Below are positions 1 through 6,543 of a stretch of 12,113 nucleotides of DNA, one piece after another; within the stretch, counting starts at the first letter, position 1, and the number at the start of each line of letters is the position of its first letter. The notes under the pieces were generated by a model that had not been told where the DNA came from, ran no database searches, and worked only from the letters and a program-made list of their open reading frames with translations. The position numbers were made by a program, and so were the translations under genes. Source of the stretch: an uncultured Eggerthellaceae bacterium (GTDB lineage Bacteria; Actinomycetota; Coriobacteriia; Coriobacteriales; Eggerthellaceae); the NCBI GenBank assembly GCA_910584145.1, contig CAJTXX010000058.1, positions 1 to 12,113 of the forward strand. Reading direction: 5' to 3'.

Positions 1-654
1 CTCCAGCTAGCACGCATAAGACGCGCTATTGGCTTTGTCCCCATAGAGTGGGAGTGAATTGCGAGGTTAGAGGCTATATGCTGATCAGTCATGCAGAGAA
101 AGGACAATCAAGGAGGTAGGTTGCCGATGCGGGATATCAAACCGCGCTCTTGCGACTACCCGATAGCGGCTATGCTTTCATCTCTGATGTTCTGATATCT
201 TGCTCGAATGGCCCGCTGTACTCTTATTCTAGAAGCGCAAACTTGGACTAAGAAGCAAAAGATGACCAATCGAACCTTTCTATCTCTGATCTTTATTTTG
301 GGATATGGTTTTACGCTTTAGCAAGCTCTAGCAGGTTAGAGTTAGAGTTTTCAGTTGGGCCGATTTGCTCTCTCTTGTTCGGATTGGCAAGACCGAAATG
401 AGTGAGCTCATGGCGGTATCCGGAATGCGCGTGTCTGTCGGGATGTGTTGACGCTGGCTAGCTAATATGTTTTGCGCCGCGCGAACAGATTATTAATACG
501 GCTCCGAATGGATAGGGGTTGAATCCCAAAACTGGATACCGTTGGGTCTGTAGGCGGCTTTCTTGGGTCTGTAATCGATGGGTTAACCTTGATATCTTGA
601 ATGCAATTTGGCATCATTTGAGAGTGTGCGTGATTCGGTTCTGCTATTTCAGGT
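1..654. other. Intergenic or decayed region without a supportable gene
   Basis: No long open reading frame is convincing on either strand. Two things stand out. A 22-codon reading frame at 127-195 (begins MRDIKPRSCDYP) has a perfect AGGAGG 10 nt upstream and, past its TGA, stays open in frame to a TAG at 319-321. In the same frame, about 535-715 reads like a hydrophobic, glycine-rich protein fragment broken by three TGA codons. An 11-bp direct repeat, TTGGGTCTGTA, occurs at 542-552 and 563-573. These suggest a decayed membrane-protein gene or plain intergenic sequence. I cannot choose, and I assign no function. Confidence 0.4.
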
Positions 655-1677
655 CTAATCCATTTCTTTGCAGCATGTGGGCGAATGGCTTTCTTCGCAC
701 TCAGCCATGACTCCATTGGCAAATGTTAAAAACTCCTCTTTCAGAGAAAGCTTATCAAGAACTTCAATGAAAAGGTTTTCTCCGCAATTGTCTTCCGCCA
801 TCGCCTTTAGAACATCCTTTGTTTCTTCTGGAAGATCGAGCTGGGTAACAAAATCTAAGATTCTATCTTCCTTAAGGATAATGAACGGGTTTTCTTTGAA
901 ATTCAAAATCACTTTCTCATCAATAACCTCAATGAATGAATCTTCAAAAAGAACATCTTGAGAGCGAATCAAGGAATTCTCCAAAGAGTTCAGCTCTTGG
1001 TTGCTCATTTGTCTATGTTCGATAAGCCGATCATTTGAATCAAAAGACACGGTATCGGATAGATCGCTCTGCTTTTCTGCCTGAAGAATAGAAAAGGCTC
1101 GAGTGTTTTCGCGTAAAGAAGCAACTGAACTCAAATCCCCACTTTCTCCGATGAAGATATAGCTACCGCTTTGAGGCTCTTCGGAAGGGAATCCCTGAGT
1201 CTCTATAACGTACCAGCCCGACGGTCTTTTCTCAGCACACTTGATCCTTCGATGCTTTATCCAGTTGGTAGCTATCTCGATATCAACGGAAAATCGCCGA
1301 GCGAACTCTTCTAATGGAATAAAGCGTGCATTTATGCACACGATCGATTCGTATACTAACGATTCCGCTGATTCGATTTCGTCGTTCTCATTAAGGGATA
1401 TCTTTGTATATTCCACGAGGTTGAGGTTAATATCGATATTCGTAATAACGATTTCATAGGATGCAAAAGGTTTTTCCAGATATGCCAAATCGCAGTTGAT
1501 GATTCTCTCCGTGAAACGATTGACTAGTTCGATTAGCGCTGGTCTGTAGAATATGGCATCCGAAGAATGCTCTTCGTTGTGTATGAGATGAGATGAATAA
1601 TTACTCAGTGCCTCTAAGATCTCTTTTTTCGATTTGATTGCTTTTCTTTGAAAGAGCCTTAACGTATGCGCGTCCAT
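655..1677 (-). CDS. Hypothetical protein with a helix-turn-helix-like segment
   Basis: Protein of about 340 residues that I do not recognise as a known family. The chosen start is the ATG at 1677-1675, which has an AGGGG ribosome site 6 nt upstream; a TTG at 1713 would add 12 residues but lacks such a site. Residues about 119-160 (FIPLEEFARRF ... NWIKHRRIKCA ... GWYVIET) look like an excisionase/MerR-type helix-turn-helix, which suggests DNA binding. The remainder is acidic, rich in Glu, Ser and Leu, with no signal peptide or membrane segment visible, so it is probably cytoplasmic. It is transcribed divergently from the HNH-domain gene and shares its A+T-rich composition, unlike the cas genes. 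A regulator of, or partner to, that gene is possible but is inference only. Confidence 0.75.
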   Translation of the reverse strand: MDAHTLRLFQRKAIKSKKEILEALSNYSSHLIHNEEHSSDAIFYRPALIELVNRFTERIINCDLAYLEKPFASYEIVITNIDINLNLVEYTKISLNENDEIESAESLVYESIVCINARFIPLEEFARRFSVDIEIATNWIKHRRIKCAEKRPSGWYVIETQGFPSEEPQSGSYIFIGESGDLSSVASLRENTRAFSILQAEKQSDLSDTVSFDSNDRLIEHRQMSNQELNSLENSLIRSQDVLFEDSFIEVIDEKVILNFKENPFIILKEDRILDFVTQLDLPEETKDVLKAMAEDNCGENLFIEVLDKLSLKEEFLTFANGVMAECEESHSPTCCKEMD

Positions 1678-1697
1678 TTTAAACCCCTGTATTATAG

Positions 1698-1709
1698 TTA
1701 ATCGATTAA
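1698..1709. promoter_or_regulatory. 12-bp perfect palindrome between divergent genes, candidate operator
   Basis: TTAATCGATTAA is a perfect inverted repeat in the gap between the two divergent start codons (1677 and 1742). A consensus TATAAT lies beside it on the minus strand at 1696-1691. However, that -10 is so close to the minus-strand ribosome site (1688-1684) that it would give a nearly leaderless transcript, and no good -35 is visible. On the plus strand TATTAT at 1690-1695 could serve the downstream gene. A shared operator bound by the helix-turn-helix protein is plausible, not shown. Confidence 0.35.
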
Positions 1710-1741
1710 GCAATATATCACGATTTAGAGTGTACTAATTG

Positions 1742-3097
1742 ATGGACGCATCGCCTCTGTATAGCAAATCGAGTAGAAAGAGATGCGAAATGAGCATGGT
1801 CCTGAATAGCCGAAATCCGATTTGCGGAATTGACCCAAAAGCTGCAAAAAAGATATGCAAGGCGTGTTACGGTTATCCGCAATCGGTGCAAGAAATAGCT
1901 AGCATGTTATCAATTGACGAGATTTCTACGGAAAGCTGGTTGATTTCTCTTGCTGAGGCAGGTTATTTGAATGTAAAGGTAAAAGACAAAAGAATCTTAT
2001 GGCTGTGTGCTCCAAGAGGGTATATTTCGCTTGTAAACGCTCGATATGGTAAGCCGTTATCAGGAGAAGAGTTTGTCGATCTGCTTTTTTCGATCATAAA
2101 GCGAGCAGAAGAATACAACGCAAATGAATCATTTCCGCTCTATGTAGACAGAATCTATGCATTGGGGTCGGTGTTCAATCAGCCATGGCAAATCGAGGAT
2201 CCCGATATATCTATAACTATTAGCGAAAGGCCTTGGGCTAGCGAGGATTCCACGTGGAGGGTGAACTATTGGAGGAGGCGAGATCCCGATAAGCACCTAT
2301 CAATTGTCGATCAATTATGCTTTGCCGAAGAGGAGCTCTGTCGCTTTCTTAAAAACCCAAAGGAGCGCTTTTCGATCTACTGTCAGGATGTTTCAGAGCT
2401 GTCTGATGAAAGAAGATTGTTGTTCATCGGGGATCACATAGACCCTTCCGGCATCGAAGGTGTTCTGATGACGAGTTCGGATATACAAGATTTGGGAGAA
2501 GAGATCGTAAAGCATAGAAGTGCAATTCCTAAAAGAAGACAGCATCAAAGGGCACGAGTCCGGAACGAGGACATTGTAAATCACTGGAAAAATTCAACTT
2601 GGTTTCTTGATTTGAATATCACGCCTGACCGTGCGACGAGTTGTTGCTGGCGATGTGGAAGCAAGCAGGATATCCAGCGCTGCCATATCGTCCCTGATGC
2701 TCTTGGCGGTGGATTTGAGGAGTCAAATCTTGTATTACTGTGCGCGCGTTGTCATGCAGAAGGTCCGAACCTACAGGATAAGAAAATCATGCTTGATTGG
2801 ATCGGTTCGTATAGAAAAAAATGGTCGAGCGACTTCTGGACCAACGCAGCATTGGATGAATACAAGCGCATATACGACAAAGACATTCGAACTGAAGTCG
2901 AAGAAATACTTTATGAGGAAAAGATTCCAATAGAGGTTGATGTGGCAATTGCCGAGCTGAAACTTCTTGCTAATAAGGCGGCAACTACAGCATCGTTCCA
3001 CTTTGGCCAAGTATGGTTAAACAATGCAAGCTTGGCAGGCTGCTTTCGGATAGCTCTTGAGGGGCCACCAAAGCAACTTCGCAGATTATGCGTATAG
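1742..3097 (+). CDS. HNH endonuclease domain protein with N-terminal winged-helix-like region
   Basis: Protein of 451 residues from the ATG at 1742. A start at the ATG at 1790, which has a better purine-rich stretch (AGAAAGAGA) upstream, is equally possible and would remove 16 residues. Residues about 33-90 resemble a winged helix. A classical HNH nuclease with a zinc site lies at 302-338: CWRC (302-305), His315 in the RCHIVP motif, Asn329 in SNLVLLC, and CARCH (334-338) ending in His338. The two CxxC pairs should hold structural zinc, and His315, Asn329 and His338 fit the beta-beta-alpha metal catalytic core. All key residues are present, so DNA cutting is likely. Substrate and role are unknown: a defence gene, a mobile-element nuclease or a restriction enzyme are all possible. 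It is A+T-rich and divergent from the preceding gene. Confidence 0.82.
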   Translation: MDASPLYSKSSRKRCEMSMVLNSRNPICGIDPKAAKKICKACYGYPQSVQEIASMLSIDEISTESWLISLAEAGYLNVKVKDKRILWLCAPRGYISLVNARYGKPLSGEEFVDLLFSIIKRAEEYNANESFPLYVDRIYALGSVFNQPWQIEDPDISITISERPWASEDSTWRVNYWRRRDPDKHLSIVDQLCFAEEELCRFLKNPKERFSIYCQDVSELSDERRLLFIGDHIDPSGIEGVLMTSSDIQDLGEEIVKHRSAIPKRRQHQRARVRNEDIVNHWKNSTWFLDLNITPDRATSCCWRCGSKQDIQRCHIVPDALGGGFEESNLVLLCARCHAEGPNLQDKKIMLDWIGSYRKKWSSDFWTNAALDEYKRIYDKDIRTEVEEILYEEKIPIEVDVAIAELKLLANKAATTASFHFGQVWLNNASLAGCFRIALEGPPKQLRRLCV

Positions 3098-3364
3098 CAA
3101 AGATGTTAAAGTGTTCCTAAAATGCAGAAGAGATTAAAGCTTTCTAAAAACCAATATCCGAATAAAGCGCCAACCTAAAGCCACTATGATATTTTTTGCA
3201 ATACGCGTATGCGAATACCATGCATGCTTGAACTCGCTTTGTGCTCAATATTTTGTCCGCTTGAGCTCCTGCGCTACATGTGTGAGCTAGACGCAGATTC
3301 TGCGTCGTATCGGTTTTGCGTAGCGGGCGTCTTGTGGAAGAGAGTGCTTCGATATCGACGATGT
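3098..3364. other. Intergenic region between the HNH gene and the small-RNA promoter
   Basis: No gene is supported here. Two small inverted repeats are visible: ATACGCGTAT at 3201-3210 and an 8-bp-arm hairpin at 3290-3306 (GACGCAGA with TCTGCGTC, one base between). Neither is followed by a T-run, so neither is a convincing terminator for the HNH gene. A TATGAT at 3185-3190 could be a -10 box but no matching -35 is seen. Confidence 0.4.
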
Positions 3365-3370
3365 TACAAT
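3362..3370 (+). promoter_or_regulatory. Extended -10 promoter for the crRNA-like RNA
   Basis: TGTTACAAT fits an extended -10 element (TG-N-TACAAT). Transcription would begin about 7 nt downstream, near 3377, one base before the degenerate CRISPR repeat. The array has the same layout: TACAAT at 11751-11756 with the first repeat starting 9 nt after its last base, against 8 nt here. No clear -35 box is visible, which is acceptable for an extended -10 promoter. Confidence 0.6.
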
Positions 3371-3377
3371 GTTCTAT

Positions 3378-3407
3378 GTCGCATCTTGAGGGAGCGCGGG
3401 TTGAAAC
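3378..3407 (+). repeat. Solitary degenerate CRISPR repeat upstream of cas3
   Basis: This 30-nt element begins GTCGC and ends GCGCGGGTTGAAAC, whose 14 nt are identical to the end of the first array repeat (11784-11797). It lacks 3 nt of the 33-nt array repeat and its middle has diverged, so the strong 8-bp stem is reduced to three G-C pairs plus a weak inner helix. The 11-nt segment that forms the 5' handle of a type I-C crRNA is intact. Loss of the stem with retention of the handle is selective decay rather than random decay. Confidence 0.85.
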
Positions 3408-3417
3408 ATTTAGAGAT

Positions 3418-3473
3418 ATATCGCTTAAAATGCCAGAGGGGCCGTACGGCCCCTCTGGCATTTTAAGCGATAT
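3418..3473. terminator. 56-bp perfect palindrome, intrinsic terminator of the small RNA
   Basis: Every base from 3418 to 3445 pairs with 3446 to 3473, giving a 28-bp stem with GTAC at its centre and a G+C-rich core (GAGGGGCC with GGCCCCTC). A T-rich tract follows on the plus strand, including six T at 3476-3481. It should terminate the small RNA before the cas promoter and insulate cas3 from upstream transcription. The minus-strand side lacks a strong T-run beyond the stem, though the stem itself contains TTTTAAGC, so termination in that direction is uncertain. The left arm also contains the distal part of the spacer-like segment. Confidence 0.85.
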
Positions 3474-3502
3474 TATTTTTTATTTGTGTATCTTTAAATG
3501 AA
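3467..3502 (-). promoter_or_regulatory. Partial protospacer with TTC PAM in the cas3 upstream region
   Basis: On the minus strand, TTC at 3502-3500 is followed by a 33-nt protospacer (3499-3467). Against the spacer-like segment of the small RNA, 10 of the first 11 positions match and 11 of the first 13; 17 of 33 match overall, with all but six of those matches in the first 13. TTC is the established PAM for type I-C systems. The site lies over or against the cas promoter, so bound Cascade would block RNA polymerase. On equal-base reckoning, ten fixed seed matches at a given TTC occur by chance about once in a million; A+T-rich sequence makes this less extreme but still improbable within ~90 bp. 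Confidence 0.75.
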
Positions 3503-3520
3503 TAAATATTTCTGCTAAGC

Positions 3521-3529
3521 TGCTATCAG
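3521..3529 (+). promoter_or_regulatory. Candidate extended -10 for the cas operon
   Basis: TGCTATCAG fits TG-N followed by a poor -10 hexamer (TATCAG). A start near 3536 would give a short leader before cas3. The -35 position would fall at about 3501-3506, next to the TTC motif and protospacer. An alternative pair is TTGTGT at 3484-3489 with TATTTC at 3507-3512, which would lie directly in the protospacer. The A+T-rich stretch 3473-3512 is promoter-like either way. The exact promoter cannot be fixed from sequence alone. Confidence 0.35.
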
Positions 3530-3563
3530 CAGGTGAGCCCCTATTACTTGAAGCGAGGCGAGC

Positions 3564-5849
3564 ATGGTCCTCTATGCGCATACGGATCCTGACCATTCTG
3601 ATCCTGAGGCGTGGCAGGCGCTAGATGAGCATCTGCGCGAAGCGGGTCGTCTCGCTTCTGGCTTTGCTTCCCGATTCGGCATGGGCGAATGGGGGCATGT
3701 GATGGGGATCCTTCATGATGCGGGAAAAGCGAGCGATGCCTTTCAGCGTCGGCTCATGGGCGATCCGCAGAAGGTCGATCACGCGACTGCGGGAGCAAAG
3801 GAAGCTGTTGCCCGCTATGGCGCAAGCGGCATGTTGATGGCTTATGCGATAGTCGGCCACCATGGTGGGCTGCCGAATGGGATGGGTGCCTCAGATATAG
3901 GTGGCGCATCTTCGCGAACCCCTCTCTGCGAGCGTTTGCTTCAAGATATAGAGCCATATCCTGGGTTCTCGGACATGATGGATTCGGGCTGTCTGGCTCT
4001 GCCTGCGCAAGAGGAGCTCCCGTTGCCGCTCGTTCCTGGGCGCGTGCATGGCATCGATGATCCTGAAACGCCGAATCATTTCTCCTTCTTCGTTCTGGCG
4101 CGCATGCTCTATAGCTGCCTTGTCGACGCGGATGCTTTGGATGCTGAGCGCATCATGTCGCCAGAGGCGGCAAGAGCGCGCAGCGCATGCGATCGCGCGT
4201 CGTTGGATGAACTGCTCCAGAAGCTCTTGAGCCATATAGATGCGATGGATGTGCAGGATACTCCCGTTAACCGCGCGCGTACTGCCGTTTTGAACGACTG
4301 TCTTGGAGCTGCTGGATCATCCCAGGGCCTGTTCGCTCTTACCGTCCCTACTGGAGGAGGGAAAACGTTCAGCGCACTGGCGTTCGCTCTCAAGCATGCG
4401 ATCGCGAATGATATGGACCGCGTCATCGTAGTCGCGCCCTTCACGACGATCATCAGCCAGACCGCAGCGCGCCTCAGGGAGGTCTTCGGTGATGGCAATG
4501 TGTTGGAGCACCATTCGAACTACGATCTCGGCAGCGAAGGTGCTGGGGGCTATGCTCAGCGCCTAACAGCTCAGAACTGGGATGCTCCCATCGTCGTCAC
4601 GACGAATGTCCAATTCCTGGAGTCGCTCTTCACGAACAAGCCAGGAAAGAGCCGGAAGGTGCATAACATCGCGAATAGCGTTGTGATCCTAGATGAGGCG
4701 CAGACGCTACCGGATCCATTGCTCACCCCTTCGTTGGCTATGCTCGAGGAGTTGACCTTCGCGTACAACACGAGCATCGTCCTCTGCTCTGCCACACAGC
4801 CAGCATTAGAAATGCGGTGGCCATATGGGTCTGAGCCGTCAGATATCGTAACCAGGGCGGATGAGCTCTCTGAAGCGTTCGGGTCGCGCGTTCGCTATAC
4901 CATGCGGGGTGAAGTTGAGGCTGAGGAGCTTGCGCGCGATCTCGCGGCGCATCGGCAGGTGCTCTGTATCGTAGGAACAAAAGGAAATGCATTATCGGTA
5001 TATCTCGCTACGGTCGAGGAAGCGGTTCGCAGTCAGATCGTGGATGGCAGAGAACATGCATGTGCTGATGGCATCTTCCACTTGAGCGCCTTCATGACGC
5101 CTACTCATAGGGACAGGATCATACGGGAGGTCAAAAGACGGCTAGAGGATAACGAGCGCTGCATCGTCATATCGACGCAGCTTATCGAAGCAGGTGTGGA
5201 CATCGATTTTCCGGTAGTGTATCGGGAGATCGCCGGCATGGATTCTATCGTTCAAGCTGCAGGGCGGTGCAATCGGGAGGGCACCTCCGATCCGGGAAGC
5301 GTCTATATCTTCGATCTGTTCAGGAATGGCGCACGTGGCGGCACGAGCCCTTGGTTGGATATGTTGCGCGGTATCTCGGATGATCTCATCAGGGAGAATG
5401 ATGATACGATGGACGAAACGCTGGTGAAGCCCTTCTTCGAGCGGCGCTATCAGAATGAATCTGTCGATGCGAAAGGGATATTCGAGATCCTCTCGCGTGC
5501 GGACATCGTAAAGGAAGGATTCGAGAACATCCCCTTTGAGCGGGTCGCCTCAGATTACCGCATTATCGAAGATGATACCGTTCCGTTGCTCGTGCCATTC
5601 GATGGGGAGAGCTGCGCTATCCTCCAGGAATTGCGCCTGGCGGAAGATCCGGCAAGGATCGCGATGAGGGCGCAGCGCCATTGTGTGAGCATTCCTCGGT
5701 GGCTGTTGTTCGAATATCAGAAGATAGGAGCGACCGAAACAGTGGGGCCATTCGCTATCCTCCGAGAAGATGCTGTCGCTTTGCTCTATCGGTCGGATAT
5801 CGGCTTGTTGAAGCCGGGAGAGGAGGCGCCGGAATTGCTGTTCATATAG
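3564..5849 (+). CDS. cas3: CRISPR-associated helicase/nuclease Cas3 (type I-C)
   Basis: Protein of 761 residues, usual for Cas3. Recruited by target-bound Cascade, it nicks the displaced strand and degrades it while unwinding DNA with ATP. The N-terminal HD nuclease domain shows His51-Asp52 in ILHDAGK. The superfamily 2 helicase follows: Walker A PTGGGKT at 262-268, VVAPFTTIISQTA, motif II DEAQ at 377-380, motif III SAT at 409-411, and motif VI QAAGRCNREG at 564-573. Residues from about 574 form the accessory C-terminal domain. The ATG at 3564 has GAGG 5 nt upstream. It is the first gene of the operon, so its promoter controls the rest; the putative self-targeting site lies at 3467-3502. All catalytic motifs appear intact. 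Confidence 0.97.
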   Translation: MVLYAHTDPDHSDPEAWQALDEHLREAGRLASGFASRFGMGEWGHVMGILHDAGKASDAFQRRLMGDPQKVDHATAGAKEAVARYGASGMLMAYAIVGHHGGLPNGMGASDIGGASSRTPLCERLLQDIEPYPGFSDMMDSGCLALPAQEELPLPLVPGRVHGIDDPETPNHFSFFVLARMLYSCLVDADALDAERIMSPEAARARSACDRASLDELLQKLLSHIDAMDVQDTPVNRARTAVLNDCLGAAGSSQGLFALTVPTGGGKTFSALAFALKHAIANDMDRVIVVAPFTTIISQTAARLREVFGDGNVLEHHSNYDLGSEGAGGYAQRLTAQNWDAPIVVTTNVQFLESLFTNKPGKSRKVHNIANSVVILDEAQTLPDPLLTPSLAMLEELTFAYNTSIVLCSATQPALEMRWPYGSEPSDIVTRADELSEAFGSRVRYTMRGEVEAEELARDLAAHRQVLCIVGTKGNALSVYLATVEEAVRSQIVDGREHACADGIFHLSAFMTPTHRDRIIREVKRRLEDNERCIVISTQLIEAGVDIDFPVVYREIAGMDSIVQAAGRCNREGTSDPGSVYIFDLFRNGARGGTSPWLDMLRGISDDLIRENDDTMDETLVKPFFERRYQNESVDAKGIFEILSRADIVKEGFENIPFERVASDYRIIEDDTVPLLVPFDGESCAILQELRLAEDPARIAMRAQRHCVSIPRWLLFEYQKIGATETVGPFAILREDAVALLYRSDIGLLKPGEEAPELLFI

Positions 5850-5877
5850 GTCGAGCAAGTTCATGGAAGGAGGTTCT

Positions 5878-6543
5878 ATGGGATATGGGATAAGGATCCT
5901 GGCACAAGGTCCTCGTGCCTGCTTCACACGTCCAGAGATGAAGGCAGAAAGGGTCAGCTACGACTGCATCACCCCTAGCGCAGCGCGGGGCATGATCGAG
6001 GCGGTGTATTGGAAGCCGGCCATACGCTGGCATATCGATCGCATCGAGGTGCTCAATGAGATCAGGTTCGGCACGTTCCGCCGCAACGAGGTCGGCGGCA
6101 AGCTCCCTTATCGAAATGCGAAAGCCGCAATGGAGCGCGATGAGGAAGTGCATGTCTTTGCGATCGAGGATAGGCAGCAGCGCGCGACCATGTATCTGAA
6201 AGAAGTGGCGTACGTCATCACGGCGCATTTCGAGTTGACGGACAAGGCGCGAGAAGACGATACGGTAGAGAAGCATTACAATATCGCGCTCCGTCGATTC
6301 CGCAAAGGGCAGCATTTCAACCAGCCCGTCTTCGGATGCCGGGAGTTCCCGGCTCACGTGCAACTTTTGGAGGGCGCATGCGAGCCTCCTCGTTCAGCGT
6401 ATGCTGGGACAGGTAAGCGCGATCTCGGCTTCATGTTGTATGACGTAGATTTCGATCACGATATGCAGCCGATGTTCTTTAGGGCGATCATGGAGGATGG
6501 CGTCATCGATGTGAGCAAAGCCCATGAGGCGGTGGTCTCATGA
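5878..6543 (+). CDS. cas5c: Cas5c (Cas5d), crRNA-processing Cascade subunit of type I-C
   Basis: In type I-C this subunit replaces Cas6: it cleaves the repeat RNA at the base of its hairpin and stays on the 5' handle. The family signature is clear near the N-terminus: ACFTRPEMKAERVSY at 14-28, TPSAARG at 32-38, and RNEV at 69-72. Length is 221 residues, normal for Cas5c. I place the start at the ATG at 5878 because AAGGAGG sits at 5867-5873; an ATG at 5863 would put this ribosome site inside the gene. The family's catalytic Tyr, Lys and His were mapped in other species; I do not assign them here with certainty. It follows cas3 by 28 nt, and its TGA overlaps the cas8c ATG (ATGA). Confidence 0.96.
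   Translation: MGYGIRILAQGPRACFTRPEMKAERVSYDCITPSAARGMIEAVYWKPAIRWHIDRIEVLNEIRFGTFRRNEVGGKLPYRNAKAAMERDEEVHVFAIEDRQQRATMYLKEVAYVITAHFELTDKAREDDTVEKHYNIALRRFRKGQHFNQPVFGCREFPAHVQLLEGACEPPRSAYAGTGKRDLGFMLYDVDFDHDMQPMFFRAIMEDGVIDVSKAHEAVVS

Larger units (their letters stand above)
3377..3481 (+). ncRNA. Candidate CreR-like crRNA-mimic RNA controlling the cas operon
   Basis: Predicted transcript of about 105 nt: a degenerate CRISPR repeat (3378-3407), a spacer-like segment from 3408, and a long hairpin ending in TTTTTT at 3476-3481. The spacer-like sequence begins ATTTAGAGATATA. On the minus strand immediately upstream of cas3, reading down from 3499, the sequence is ATTTAAAGATACA, directly preceded by TTC (3502-3500). 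Positions 1-5, 7-11 and 13 match; 6 and 12 do not, and matching is poor beyond 13. Cascade guides do not read every sixth base, so the functional seed match is perfect. Partial matching of this kind is reported in CreA and CreR RNAs to let Cascade bind and repress without Cas3 cleavage. The inferred role is feedback repression of cas transcription: more Cascade gives less cas expression, with release when Cascade is blocked, for example by an anti-CRISPR. Confidence 0.75.

Noticed and set aside
513..527. GGGGTTGAATCCC resembling a tRNA T-arm
   Set aside because: No acceptor, D or anticodon arm can be found around it, and the loop lacks the TTC of a T-loop.
462..722. 86-codon minus-strand reading frame overlapping the end of the hypothetical gene
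   Set aside because: No ribosome site, overlaps the end of a better-supported gene, and its Pro/Arg-rich sequence is typical of an antisense shadow.
1723..1730. ATTTAGAG upstream of the HNH gene, identical to the first 8 bases of the spacer-like segment
   Set aside because: It is preceded by ACG, not TTC, and the match stops at 8 bases; such a match is expected by chance in a 12-kb window.
3209..3466. 85-codon plus-strand reading frame across the solitary repeat and palindrome
   Set aside because: No ribosome site, Cys/Arg-rich odd composition, and it runs through an RNA promoter, a CRISPR-like repeat and a terminator stem. A CreT-like toxin RNA in this stretch was considered, but I see no supporting mini-ORF with proper signals.
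5863..5877. Upstream ATG for cas5c
   Set aside because: It would place the strong AAGGAGG ribosome site inside the coding region; the ATG at 5878 gives the normal family start.
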